A stretch of DNA of 64,000 nucleotides. Origin: Apostichopus japonicus (taxonomy: Eukaryota; Echinodermata; Holothuroidea; Aspidochirotida; Stichopodidae). Each line of letters starts with the position of its first letter. Position 1 is the stretch's first letter. The stretch spans positions 11,821,001-11,885,000 of the forward strand of contig NC_092570.1 in NCBI RefSeq assembly GCF_037975245.1, in the 5' to 3' direction. Under the pieces are notes generated by a model. That model was not told the origin of the DNA, made no database searches, and was given only the letters and a program-made list of their open reading frames with translations. The position numbers and the translations under genes are program-made. This document shows, piece after piece, positions 1 to 11,432 of the stretch.

Positions 1-2100
1 CGGTATCGCACATTCGTTTGAATGGTATCGAACATTCGATTGGTCGGGAACGCACAGTCGATTAATCGGTATCGCACATTCGTTTGATCGGTACCGCATA
101 TTCGATTGATCGGTATCGCACATTCGTTTGATCGGTATCGAACATTCGATTGATCGGGAACGCACATTCGATTGATAGGTACCGAATCTTCGAATGATCG
201 GTACCGAACATTCGATTGATCGGTACCGCACATTCGATTGATCGGTACCGAATATTCGATTGATCGGTACCGCACATTCCATTGATCGGTACCGCACATT
301 CGATTGATCGGTACCGAACATTCGATTGATCGGTACCGTACATTCTATTGATCGGTACCGCACATTCGATTGATCGGTATCGCACATTCCATTTATCGGT
401 ACCGCACATTCGATTGATCGGTACCTCACATTCGATTGATCGGTATTGCACATTCCATTGATCGGTACCGCACATGCAATTGATCGGTATTGCACATTCG
501 ATTGATCGGGACCGCACATTCGATTGATCGGGGCCGCACATTCCATTGATCGGTACCGCCCATTCGATTGGTCGGTACTGCACATTCGATTGATCGGTAC
601 CGCACATTCGATTGATCGGTACCGAACGTTCGATTGATCGTTTTCGAACATTCGATTGAAGGGTACCGGACATTCGATTGATCGGTACCGAACATTCGAT
701 TGATCGGTACCGCAAATTCGATTGATCGGTACCGAACATTCGATTGATCGGTACCGCACATTCGATTGATCGGTACCGAACATTCGATTGATTGGTACCG
801 CACATTCGATTGATCGGTATCGCACATTCGTTTGATCGGTATCGAACATTCGATTGATCGGGAACGCACATTCGATTGATCGGTATCGGACATTCGTTTG
901 ATCGGTACCGCACATACGATTGATCGGTATCGCAAATTCGTTTGATCGGTATCGAACATTCGATTGATCTGGAACGTACATTCGATTGATAGGTACCGAA
1001 TCTTCGAATGATCGGTACCGAACATTCGATTGATCGGTACCACACATTCGATTGTTCGGTACCGAATATTCGATTCATCGGTAACGCACATTCCATTGAT
1101 CGGTACCGCACATTCGATCGATCGCTACCGCGTATTCGTTCGATCGATATCGAACATTCCATTGATCGGTACCGAACATTCGATTGATCGATACCGCACA
1201 TTCGTTCGATCGGTACCGAACATTCGATTGATCGGTACCGCACATTCCATTGATCGAGACCGCACATTCCATTGATCGAGACCGCACATTCGATTGATCG
1301 CGGCCGCACATTCGATTGATCGGTACCGCACATTCGATTGATAGGTACCGCATGTTCGATTGATCGGTACCGAACATTCGATTGATCGTTACCGCACATT
1401 CGATTGATCGGTACGGCACATTCAATTTATCGGTACCGAACATTCCATTGATCGGTACCGCACATTCGATTGATTGGTATCGCACATTCGATTGATCGTT
1501 ACTGCACATTCGATTGATCGGTAGCGCCTCTTCGATTGATCGAATGTGAACATTCGATTGATCGGTACAGCACATTCGATTGATCGGTACCGAACATTCG
1601 ATTGATCGGTACCGCACATTCGATTGATCGGTATCGAACATTCGATTAATCGGTGCCGCAAATTTGATTGATCGGTACAGCACATTCGATTGATTGGTAA
1701 CGCACATTCGATTGATCGGTACCGAACATTTGATTGATCAGTACCGCACATTCGATTGATCGGTATCGCACATTCGATTGATCGGTACCGCACATTCGAT
1801 TGAAGGGTCCCGTACATTCGATTGATCGGTACCGAATCTTCGATTGATCGGTACCGCAAATTCGATTGATCGATACCGAACATTCGATTGTTCGGTACCG
1901 CAAATTCGATTGATCGGTACCGAACATTCGATTGATCGGTACCGCACATTCGATTGATCGGTACCGAACATTCGATTGATCGGTACCGCACATTCGATTG
2001 ATCGGTACCGCACATTCGATTGATCGGTACCGAACATTTGATTGATCGGTACCGAACATTCGATTGATCGGTACCGAACATTGGATTGATCGATACCGCA
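1..2100. repeat. 22-bp satellite/minisatellite array (about 95 copies)
   Basis: A tandem array with a 22-bp period and core GATTGATCGGTACCG fills the first 2.1 kb and runs off the left edge. Most units carry a KpnI-type GGTACC. Two common variants (CGCACATTC and CGAACATTC) are interspersed. Because 22 is not a multiple of 3, three units make a 66-bp, 22-codon super-repeat. The antisense strand of the consensus has no stop in any frame, which produces several long repetitive ORFs of up to 445 codons. These have no start context or non-repetitive part and I do not treat them as genes. Confidence 0.97.
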
Positions 2101-2112
2101 CAACATAAGTTT

Positions 2113-2181
2113 AGACAACGAAATCATTTTGCCCTTGTCGCGTGTGGTACGCGCGAAAAGGGCAAACTGATTTCGTTGTCT
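2113..2181. repeat. Hairpin (24-bp inverted repeat) at the satellite border
   Basis: Arms starting AGACAACGAAATCA pair with TGATTTCGTTGTCT over 24 bp with one mismatch, around a 21-base GC-rich loop. It begins about 15 bp after the last satellite unit. Downstream, 2186-2310 has several copies of GTTGTCTAAACTTACG-like sequence that reuse the arm motif. Confidence 0.85.
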
Positions 2182-2340
2182 TAACTAATTTTGTTGTTGT
2201 CTAAAGTTGTTGCTGCTGTTAACCATGCTGTTCATCAAACTCACGTTGATGTCTAAAATTCCGTTGTCTAAACTTACGCCGTTGTCTAAACTTACGTTAA
2301 ACTTCGCAACGAAATAAGTTATCCCTTTTTGCGTTCCATA

Positions 2341-2945
2341 ATCTAAGCGTAGCGCCACTATAAGTTGGCGCGAAGCGTAAAAGAATTTTTTGCCGAAAAT
2401 GACTCCCAGATCACTGGAAATGGCACTTCCCAGGCCTTGTAAGTTGCGTCTAAGCATTTTCTATTTTGAAATTACTAGCGATATCATACAAAAATATGCT
2501 AAGGGGGGGGGGGTTCGTCCCATTCGCCCCACCCCCTTGGCTACGCGCCTGCATTTAGAAATTTGTAGGAAACAGGCCAAATGGAAACCCAGTGAAACCA
2601 TATCTATGTGGATCATATATATGATTGTACGTACTTAGACTCATACACAAGAGATGTACAGACCTTATGATAATAATCATGAGTGACAACTTGCAATACG
2701 GTCACAGATCACAAAAACGACCATGAAGTGTCATTTACCTCATACAGCATGTGTTGGATGAAGTTTTAGCCGCCGCCTAGTATGATTTGGATAAATAATC
2801 TCACGCATTGTTTTCTATTTATAGCCACAAAAAAAAACTATGCCACCAAATATTGGGGGGGGGGGGGGGATATTATATACTATATTCCCCACCTAAAATA
2901 TTGGGGGACATGTCCCCCCCCCCCCATGATCGCCACCCATGAATA
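2341..2945. mobile_element. Composite hAT-MITE-like repeat, copy 1
   Basis: 2341-2549 is a left-truncated copy of the window's commonest dispersed repeat. Its core reads ATCTAAGCGTAGCGCCAC, then TTGGCGCGAAGCG, CCAGATCACTGGAAATGGCA and CAGGCCTTGTAAGTTGC, then a G run, and it ends in the terminal motif CTTGGCTACGCGCCTG. 2550-2945 is a second repeat that ends in two G/C-run hairpin halves and CATGATCGCCACCCATG. The same two blocks recur in the same order at 24810-25847, so the pair has moved or been duplicated together. ORFs across it are not credible genes. Confidence 0.75.
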
Positions 2946-3700
2946 TATCTATATGTTGAATTCTGAAGAACTTGTTGTTTCTTCAATTTGTTACATGGCT
3001 GTTGCAGTGCTAACATGATAAGCGGCCATGCATGGTTGACGTAGATGTAGTAGTTGGTATCATGTTGCTTGTAAACAGCCACCAAGCTTTTTGCTGAAAA
3101 GTGGGAGAAGTAATACATTTAAATCAAGGAAAGCCAAAATCATGCAATTTAAATCATTGTGATTTAAATTGGCATAACTTGCTAGTGTATATTGATTACA
3201 TTATGATTCACTTGAGGTATAGCTGCCATGGGATTAACAGTTTCCACAGATTCTATAGTACAGTAGTTCTTTATACCAGTTGTAAACACATCATGAATGT
3301 AAGCAGGCATAATTACAGTTGGAACTAGAATAATAATAAAAATGGTCTCATTAACATTAACATCACAAATTGATTATACAAATGTGTTAACAGTATAATG
3401 AGCTATAGTGCATGCCATTAAATGAAAAGCTTCAGTCCAGGATAAAAAGTATTGCAAAATTTGATACAGCATTCTGTTCTGTACGAGAATTGTTATTGGT
3501 ATGTAGCAGTATAAGAATACCTGCCTTTAGCACATTCAGTCATCAAATTATCTTTCGTTGACTTTCAATGAGTAAATATGAGCATGACTGGAAATTCTTA
3601 ATTGCAGTATATTGTCTACAAAACTCAGATATTAATCACTAGAACATCAATTGGTATGATTGTGTATGGATCTGAATGCTACTTTTCCTTCTGTTTTAGG
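2946..3700. other. Non-coding AT-rich stretch
   Basis: No ORF with coding character, RNA gene or clear repeat was seen here. Confidence 0.6.
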
Positions 3701-3830
3701 TGGGTGTGGATATGATTGGACCCCTTCCAGTAACCATGGAAATAGGTACATCATAACCATACGTGACTATATTTCCATTATTTTTTCGATTAAGCTTTGT
3801 AGATCTACAACAGGCAACATTTTTGCTCGA
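3701..3830 (+). pseudogene. Fragment of retroelement-type integrase core
   Basis: The plus strand encodes VGVDMIGPLPVT and, after a frame change of about one base, NRYIITIRDY. This is the first-aspartate region of a retroviral-type (rve) integrase as found in Ty3/gypsy elements and host genes derived from them, where a typical motif is D(L/M)xGPLP followed by a YIxxxxDY strand. A ctgttttag acceptor-like site lies just before it. The second Asp and the Glu are not found downstream. It is probably a relic rather than a working exon. Confidence 0.6.
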
Positions 3831-6386
3831 TGAATTCATGCTGGCTCAAAATGCAGTCATCTCACTTGGTAGGCCTACTCATAACTATTTGAAGAAAAAG
3901 TATTACTGTACATCCCCTGATGATCAGCTGTAAGATTTAGTGATACATTATGATTCCTAAGCGACGTTTATAATGCATTTCTTACAATGGGGAAAATTAG
4001 TGCTTACCAAAACTTACCCAAAGGGTTATCAAAATTAGGGTAATGCAAGGTTCTGCTATTGAAAAGGGATTATAGAGAATTGCAATAAAATTCATCTAAT
4101 TTAAATTTAAAAAAAATATGGGGAAAAGCCCCCACGCCCCCAATAGTAACTTTGGAGTCTGTGGGGCTCCCCCTGCAAACTAATAATGAGAGTTACTGCG
4201 TACTCTCAATCCTGTCTGGTCCTCCAAAGTTAAGATATAAGGAAGAAAATATATAATGCCAGCTCTGCGTGATGCATTGTTTGCTTTAGAGATGGTCCAG
4301 AATAGCTGTAGAAGACATCTTTTGTAAACAACATGCTGGGAGAGAAACACCATACCCTTCACCGGGGATTTCAGGCCGTGTAAAATCTAGTGAAGTTGCC
4401 ACTTTGAAAGTGCCTTGTATCGAGTTGAATACATTTCTTATAAAGATATAGAAAATTCAATGATAATCATGAAATGTTGCAATGGATCATTTTCAATTAA
4501 AGTTCATTATTGCATCCAAAAAATGTATACCTTAGTGAGCACAAGATTTTGTCCTGGAGAATAGTCTCCAATGGCCGTAGGTGCCCTCTAAATTAAACAT
4601 TTAGGGAGAACCCCAAGCTACATGTCATAGCTACTGGGATTCTCCCTACTTTCCCTTGAGATGACTAACATAGAGGCAAGTTCAATGCACGTTTTCACCA
4701 CATATTAGGCACTTGATAGTCTCCCTTGTAAATAATATAAAATAGTCTATAATATGGCAGATGTTGATATAGGTTTTCCCAAATAGGTTTAACATTTTAA
4801 GTGGAGAACTCCAACCATAACAAAGATTAGATATGGAGCAAACATAGGTTCCCATGAAAATATGTTAAATTGATGCATTACAAAGGGAGAGATATGGTGA
4901 TGTGGGGGGGGGGGGGACTGAACCCCCGACCACCCATGGAACTTCCCCTGTTTATTAAGGTTATGATACTTGCCTATATAATTTTTAATTTGGCCCCCCT
5001 CCTCCCCCTCCATCATACTCCCCCAACAGTAGCTATGGAAACACAGAGAAGATTCTTCCCGTTTTCTATTTTAGACTAATACCAAACAACAGCTTACCAA
5101 GCTTGTTCATGAATTTGTTGAGAATTGAAGGATGTACCAGAAAAAAAAGGATTTCAAAATGTATTACTCTTTTCGTATAGATTCACGAAGGGACATCGTC
5201 AACCAGTGGACTCTACTCTTGCGCCAAAAGGGTGAAAGACAATAGCTGGGTCCACATGAATGATGGCACATACACAGTAATTGCAAAATCAGCAATAGAC
5301 AGTAGCAATGTATGTGGTGCATTTTATAAATAGGGTAAGTTTTGTTGCTATTCTTCTGCTGACAAAAGAATTTAAACAGTTGAATTATGATACAAATACA
5401 TTGGACACAGAGAGTCAAAATTCATTAAAAAGTTAACAAAGTGACAAGTACTGAGAATCCAGTGTGTTCCTTATCAGTGCTGCTATTATTCTGAACCTTC
5501 TTTAATTTGTACTATTATTACACTAATGGAAATTGTGACAAATTGCAACCATTGGTTAAAATTACATTGCACTAATTAAAATGCTTTGAGGCAGTCTGTA
5601 TATATAGCCCCAAATTATAGCATACAATACTTGCTAGAATTTTGTAAATAGTACTTTCCTGGAGATATTTACTCGCCAACTTTCCAAATGAACACGCAAG
5701 AGGATAAAGTGCCTCCAGGGTGGTAATAACAGGTTAAAAATTTCGACCAAAGGTGACCATATTTTGAAAATCTGGTATATATGGGGACAAATCAGCATAC
5801 GTATAATTATAGATTGTTATTTTCTCCTGAAAGTTTTGACGAAGTCTGAAAACTTCAAAAATACTTTTACCTTAAGATGTACCATTGCCTGATCTTCAAA
5901 CTTGTTAGGATATCCCTTTGTGAGTTGCTGATTGTTAAATTTTCTATGGAGGTCAAAATGAAACAGAGCTTAAAATCTTAAAAACTTTGTAAACATATGA
6001 TCATTGATATAGCAAGCAGTAAAGTTGCATGAACATCAAACTTGCAGGTATACGCATTCGCCATTGGAGATTATTCCAGTTGTTTTCATGAAGGTCAAAG
6101 GTTGTTTGAAGTCAACAGAGGTCAAAGTCCGAAAACGTATGGAACAATATCTCAAGAAGAAAACTTGCTAGAACTTGAAACGGTATGAAGGTAGCCATGG
6201 TGAGTAGATGATACCTGTTGCTTCTCATTGAGGTCAATTTACTTAATTCACTTGAGGTAAATAAAGAGATGAATAAGTCTGGTCACGGAAGAAGAGAAAA
6301 TTGAACTTAAGCCTTATATGTGTATATGTACATGTGAATCAATGCTAAGACCCTCCCATATGTAATGTTGGTAAATCTTGTATTAA
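3831..6386. other. Non-coding stretch with diverged repeats
   Basis: No supported gene. 4100-4180 and 4900-5030 have G/C runs of the kind seen in the dispersed MITEs. 5880-6170 holds a diverged dispersed repeat (AACTTTGTAAAC, GGTCAAAGG, GAGGTCAAAGT) related to sequence at 40270-40440 and 48640-49300. Confidence 0.5.
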
Positions 6387-6965
6387 AGGGTGTGAAGACT
6401 CGCGCACAAAGACACGTCTCATGCCGGTAATCTGAGCTAGTTCCGAATGAGGTGTAACAGAAGTATAGACACCACCATGGATCCCAGAAAATACACACAC
6501 AGCTTGCTACCGTCGGTAATTAGACACTATAGTGCACAGTCAGTACATGCAGCTACGGTCAATACTGTAGTAGATTATAGTTTCATATTAATTGTTTTTC
6601 ATCACACCAAACGGCTGAACCCCCAGCCTACGCTATGGTGATATACGTCACCAGGCTTCATTCATTCTTGTATATATCTCACCATTTGCCTTACAGTTAT
6701 CCCATTGAATAGACGTGTGCTTAAACCGGCTACCTCAGCGTTATTGTATTTTCTTGTGGTTCTCTCATGCCGGAGTCCCCACAAATACACACAACACAGT
6801 GTACATATAATAGCAGCAATGGACATCTCAGGTCTAGATAGAAAGGTATCACGTTTCATTACTGTCTGCATTTTGTAGCGACACGAACAAAACGTCACTT
6901 GCAAGCAACGGAATGTTAACTTTTTCAGATGGCCGCATGCGGTTTGGAGCAAGTCTTTAATGCCT
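6387..6965. mobile_element. TTAA-flanked DNA transposon, non-autonomous, copy 1 (579 bp)
   Basis: The element is bounded by TTAA at 6383-6386 and 6966-6969. Its right terminus, read inward, is AGGCATTAAAGACTTGC; the left terminus is a decayed version of the same sequence (AGGGTGTGAAGACTCGCGC). A second copy at 61861-62217 aligns along its length but lacks about 220 bp of the interior. A TTAA target duplication is the mark of piggyBac and Kolobok superfamilies; the termini lack the usual piggyBac CCC start, so Kolobok is a little more likely. No transposase is encoded. Confidence 0.85.
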
Positions 6966-7037
6966 TTAAGAGTTGCTCATAATGACACAGAATTAATTGA
7001 CTTTCTGATTGTTTATGTGTTGTTTCCAAAATACCAG

Positions 7038-7108
7038 ATAATGATTGCATGGAAGACGAAGAGGAGGGTGTACAAGTTCATACTAGAAATCTTAAGTTGA
7101 TTCACTAT
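7038..7108 (+). CDS. Possible isolated exon, acidic
   Basis: Between an acceptor-like ataccag and a strong gtaagt donor lies a single open frame encoding DNDCMEDEEEGVQVHTRNLK and a few more residues. It ends in phase 0, which does not match the next candidate exon at 8576, so it cannot be joined directly. No family recognised. It sits just left of the transposon at 7163-8008. Chance occurrence is quite possible. Confidence 0.25.
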
Positions 7109-7162
7109 GTAAGTATAACACTTCACACAACCTTATGCTGGGAACCATCTTGTCATATCAAG

Positions 7163-8008
7163 AGGACAAACTAAAACGAATGACAGCGAATGACCGAATG
7201 ACAATTGACTTTGTACAGGGTTAATTATCATTCGCGAATGACAGCGAATGACAACGAATGACAACGAAGGACGGTGGTGAGAAGAGATAGAATGATTCAC
7301 GGACAGGAGTAAATGTGGTTATTGGTTTCCTGCGCAAAAATGATTTGAGGGAAATCGCATGTTACGTGGTTGCAGGGTTTTGGTGTAATTTACGGATAGA
7401 AACCACAGGGAAAGTTTTTGTGTGAGAATGCGCTTGAGTGCTGTGCTTTTGACATTTACCTCTGTAGATTTATATAGAAAGATAACTGAAGTAATTGTTA
7501 GGTGCTGGCTAATTGGTATGTTTGAAACTGATATATCCACGATTAATTTGGGTGGAAAATGCTATGATATCGTACTATTGAAGTATAAAAATTGTAGTAG
7601 CAACGACCGTTTTCTCGAAAATTATCTAGGAACGTTCGGCTGCAGTTCGAAAAATCCAATGAGATGAATCATCCGGCAACTTATATAGGCCCCTATATAT
7701 ATATATATATATTTCATGTAAGGAACTTAGGAATGAATACATGGCGTTCGAGCAGTGGCGTGCGCAACGGGGGGGGGGGGGGGGACTTTATGATAAGTCG
7801 GGGAAAAGAACCTCAGTCGGTGGAATGAGAGAATCGATAATTTCACAAATAACGAGGAGAACTTGACCTTAAAATTGCTACTAATATTTAAACATTCATT
7901 GGTCAACTCATTCACTGTCATTCGTTTTAGTCAACGCATTTTTTTAGTGTGTACAACATATTGTCATTCGTTATGTGTAACGCAATTTTCATTCGTTTTA
8001 GTAACACC
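7163..8008. mobile_element. Mutator-like non-autonomous element with 9-bp target duplication (846 bp)
   Basis: CATATCAAG occurs immediately outside both ends (7154-7162 and 8009-8017). The termini are inverted: left AGGACAAACTAAAACGAATG, right (reverse complement) GGTGTTACTAAAACGAATG. Just inside the left end GAATGACAGC/GAATGACAAC is repeated about six times, and the right end has matching inverted copies (GTCATTCG, TTTTCATTCGTTTTAG). A 9-bp target duplication with subterminal tandem repeats is typical of Mutator-like elements. It has no transposase. It contains a short (AT)n (about 7690) and a G run (about 7770). Confidence 0.82.
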
Positions 8009-9104
8009 CATATCAAGTACAACTATAGTGATACATAATGTTTGTTATTGATGTATTAAATCGACAGAATCATTCACCATCCTTTCTAACAGATATGTAT
8101 GGGTGTCAATCCGTTTTCCTTTCTTTCTTTCTGCCGTGGCATAATCAGCTTTACCTTTTTAGATGGCTGATATTGTACAACACCTAATGGGACAATGTCT
8201 GGCAAAATACACACCGTGCAACTCCAGTCTAGGAAAATATTGTTTCAGCATTTCCAACTTTGCTGTATGTACTATACTTTCTATGCTTTCTGTCAAATCT
8301 TGTCATGCAGATGATATAAAAGGAATCTTCACCAAACTTATTATATGTGACTTAATTCTTGGGATTCTCATGAAAACAAGTCTCATTGGTTTGGTACTTG
8401 TCGATAGCATGCATATGAAATGTGATCTTCAGGATTGCACATGAACCAACCGATATAGAATTATAATGTAAGAACGTCCTACATTTAGTTGTGTTTGAGT
8501 GAGCAAGAGATTCATGAAGTACGTGTTAAATCAAATTTCCTAATAGTTAAAGATATTATGTTTTGACTTTGACAGATCACAGCGGCATGATGTGTTTCTA
8601 ACTGGAAATATGCTGAAGTATGCTTACCCTGTTGGTGCAGGGCAGTGCAAAGGTTTGTTGTAAAATTTAATGGTTACAATTTTCTGATGAACTTATATTA
8701 CTTCTCAGTTGACTAGCATACTGCAGGCAGACTGTGAAAACCTACATATGTAGTTTTTGGACGGTTTGGGACTACTGTGTTGGGCATGTTGGGTGCATAC
8801 ATATTGCTCTTAAGGTGTGCTGTATTGGCTCCAAAATTGGTCAAAATTCGTAAACTATTTCTATTACCACTTCAGAGGGAATTTACCTCACTGGGACATT
8901 CCGTGATAGTGTGTGTTTAGTTAGAATGTCTGAGAACAATTTGGAGTGTAAACCCCTCCAGGAAAGTACTTTTGAAAACTTCTAGAATTATAGCACACAA
9001 TCATTTGAGGCCTATACAGACTACACCTTTAATGGTGAGCAACATCTTTGGTTGATAACATTTCATTGGAATATATTCTGTAGGTAAGCTTGCTGAATCT
9101 TTTA

Positions 9105-9350
9105 ATAGTATGGCGATCGTTCCTTTTCTGTTGCTGCGCCTTCTCTTTGAAACGAACTCCCATTTCACGTTCATGACTCTGCCTCCTTTTGACCAGAAAA
9201 CACATGTTTTCAAGAGACAACTTAAAACATTTCTGTTTGATTCCTAGTTTCTTTTCCTCCCTTGGTTTCCTTTGTCTCTTTCTTACGTTGTAAAGCGCTT
9301 TGAAACGTTGTGTAAAGTGCTATATAAATGTTATTTATTATTATTTTCAA
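9105..9350 (+). mobile_element. 3' end of a CR1/L2-like LINE, decayed
   Basis: The plus strand reads GDRSFSVAAPSL, then a stop where W is expected, then NELPFHVHDSASF and, after a shift, FKRQLKTFLFDS and stop. This is the usual C-terminus of CR1/L2-group reverse transcriptase polyproteins. It is followed by the common 3' tail AAAGCGCTTTGAAACG, GTGCTATATAAATG and TTATTATTATT. It lies within the intron between 8652 and 9672 of the neighbouring split gene. Confidence 0.75.
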
Positions 9351-9487
9351 TTCATTGCTGTGATGATGTTGCCCTGCAGATAGATTCATGAAATTTCAAC
9401 AAGCTTGAAATAGCTGTCCCTGAGATGGAACATGCATCAAGATAGTTTTCACATAACATAAATTTTCCGGCCAACTTGAAATTATTA

Positions 9488-9513
9488 ATAGTACATTCAC
9501 GTGAATGTACTAT
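9488..9513. repeat. Perfect 26-bp palindrome
   Basis: ATAGTACATTCAC is followed directly by its reverse complement, with an E-box-like CACGTG at the centre; weaker pairing continues outward (ATTATTA/TAATAAT-like). Function unknown; it lies in an intron of the split gene. Confidence 0.8.
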
Positions 9514-9671
9514 GAATAATTACAATTTGCCTGAAAATTTATCACTCGAATATCTTATTGCTTATGGCTTACACCATATAAAATAATATATTTAATGCAT
9601 TCCTGACATCACAAGATCATGTAATCTGTGCAATGGCCTAAAGAGTTGATTTGTTTCTTTCTGCTTTACAG

Positions 9672-9953
9672 CTAAGAGAAGCACTATAACAGCAGAACTT
9701 AGATCCCACTACAACACAGCACCAGATAAGACAAGAGGACCCATATTGCCAAAGTAAGATCATGTGTTGGTCACTACATGCCATATACATAATACTTAAT
9801 CACATAAATCATCAAGTCGAGCTCCTCACAGATAGCATATACAAATATATTTTTTGTTTTTTTTGTTTTACAGTTTAGAGAAGCACTAACCGCAGAACTT
9901 AAATCCCACTACAACACAACACCAGATAAGACAAGAGGACTCATATTGCCAAA
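9672..9953 (+). repeat. Tandemly duplicated exon plus intron flank
   Basis: The exon 9672-9753 is repeated at 9874-9953 with both splice sites kept (tttacag; gtaagg) and about 100 bp of following intron (CATCAAGTCGA..CTCCTCACAGA) also repeated, giving a unit of roughly 202 bp. In the phase set by the upstream exon the first copy is open. The second is 2 bp shorter, has TAG at once in that phase and would break the frame. Confidence 0.75.
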
Positions 9954-11432
9954 GTAAGGTCATGTTTCGGTTACAACGGGCCGTATATATAATACTTCAT
10001 CACATAAAACATCACATAAAACATCAAGTCGACCTCCTCACAGACAGACACATTTGGGGGGGGGGGGGCTTGAACTTGCCATGTCTCAGCAAAAATACTC
10101 CCTAACTTGCTAGCCAAAAGCATGAACTTGAAAGGTATTTCCTAGGACACCTGTACGTCGCCCAGCTGTTGAAGAGATGTGGGAAAACATGCAGGAGACC
10201 CTGTTTACTTCATTGACGAACAAAGAAGTAGTTGTTTCTGGTGATGCCCGCAATGATTTTCCTGGACACGCTTTATGAAGAAGTTAGCGTATACTACAGG
10301 AACTTCAGGCATACAGGCAACCTGGAGTCATTTCATAATTATTTACTTATGTACGCACAAAAGCGACACTCTTACGGGTTTGTTGGGTTTGTTACTCGGA
10401 GTAAGCTTGCAGCGATTGACAGCAACTACCATGCTGATCGTGAGCAAGCTGTCACCAAGGACGGACATCTTCGATACAGGTGCAAGTATAGTACGCGAAC
10501 CCGCAACTTCCATGAGGAACCATTACCTGAGGCAAAAAGCTATGGCTACATAGCAGACCTAATGAGAAGTATTGCTGCCAAGCGATTAATAACACCTGGC
10601 CATCTTTCTCAGCATGTCTCCCTCCCGCAAGATGATCCAAGAAGGATCCATCCAAGGATGTCAATGCTTCCAAGGTCATCATTAGATGAGCTTGTAAAGG
10701 ATCATCTCAGTCGCTTTTCATCCCAGCAGAAGATATCTGAACAACCCCATGCAGAGTGATGAAACCCATAGATATGTTTGTAGTTTCATTGGTGTATTTG
10801 TAGTAATTTTAGTTTTTGCCATTTCCAATATATCATATATCACTTTAATTTTGTCGACTGTATTAGCTTCAACGAGTAAATTTTCACTCCTGTGTTGCAA
10901 AATATGTCAGATTCATAACAAATTACACATCAAAACCACACTGCATTCTCATATTCTGCTTGTAAATGTGTAATTTCAACTGGTTTTTAATTGTTATTGT
11001 TTAATTGTGCTGGCAGCTTATGTAGACAGATGTATTTTGCCATGGAGGCTTTCTCCTGTGTTAGTGATGTATGTGTGTGTGAAAGAGCAAGGCAAGATCA
11101 CCATTAGTAATCAGTTATCATATCGGACTGATATAGTTGCACTACTCACTCATTTTCTGGAGTGCTGCATTTATCTGTACTTGAACAGGGGCGTTAATAT
11201 ATCAAGTCTTGCCCATTACTTTTTTCCAATGACATGAGGTATTTTTATATTTTTTTTTTATGGCAAATATGGGTAGTTGTGGAATGTTATGTAACAAAAT
11301 GTATATTACTCTTGTCTTACACTATACAACATAGTGGTAAGTTGGTCGTAACCCAGCGAGAGGTGGGAAGTGTGAATATGCTTCCTTATATACTTTGTTT
11401 ATATTTGTTTATACTATTGTTTAAGAAATAAA

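Larger units (their letters stand above)
8576..10759 (+). pseudogene. Transposase-like split gene (GDxRxDxPG / HTGNLESFHN family), internally deleted
   Basis: Three exons join in phase. 8576-8652 (acag acceptor, gtttgt donor) encodes ...HDVFLTGNMLKYAYPVGAG. 9672-9753 (tttacag, gtaaga) encodes ...ITAELRSHYNTAPDKTRG. 10146-10759 (cctag acceptor) begins PVRRPAVEEMWENMQ and reaches VVSGDARNDFPGHA. Here the frame ends and shifts, and the reading resumes as FRHTGNLESFHNYLLMYAQK to the stop at 10757-10759. In the multicopy animal family I recognise, the GDGRxDSPG motif and the HTGxLExxH motif are separated by roughly 200 residues of a DDE-like core; here that core is gone. A C-terminal RRIHPRMSMLPRSSLDELV tail is present. 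Likely a decayed transposase or domesticated relative; exact superfamily uncertain. An AATAAA lies at 11427-11432. Confidence 0.6.

Noticed and set aside
1-2100. CRISPR-like array
   Set aside because: Units are directly joined with no unique spacers, and the genome is eukaryotic.
62-2127. Several long minus-strand ORFs (up to 445 codons) of a 22-residue repeat
   Set aside because: They are translations of the 22-bp satellite; no unique sequence, no splice or start context.
8163-8444. 93-codon ORF starting after an acceptor-like site
   Set aside because: No recognisable domain, does not link in phase to neighbouring exons, composition like the surrounding non-coding DNA.
9672-9753. First duplicated exon as the broken copy
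   Set aside because: It looks frameshifted in the frame that opens the second copy, but in the phase set by the exon at 8576-8652 the first copy is open and the second is not.
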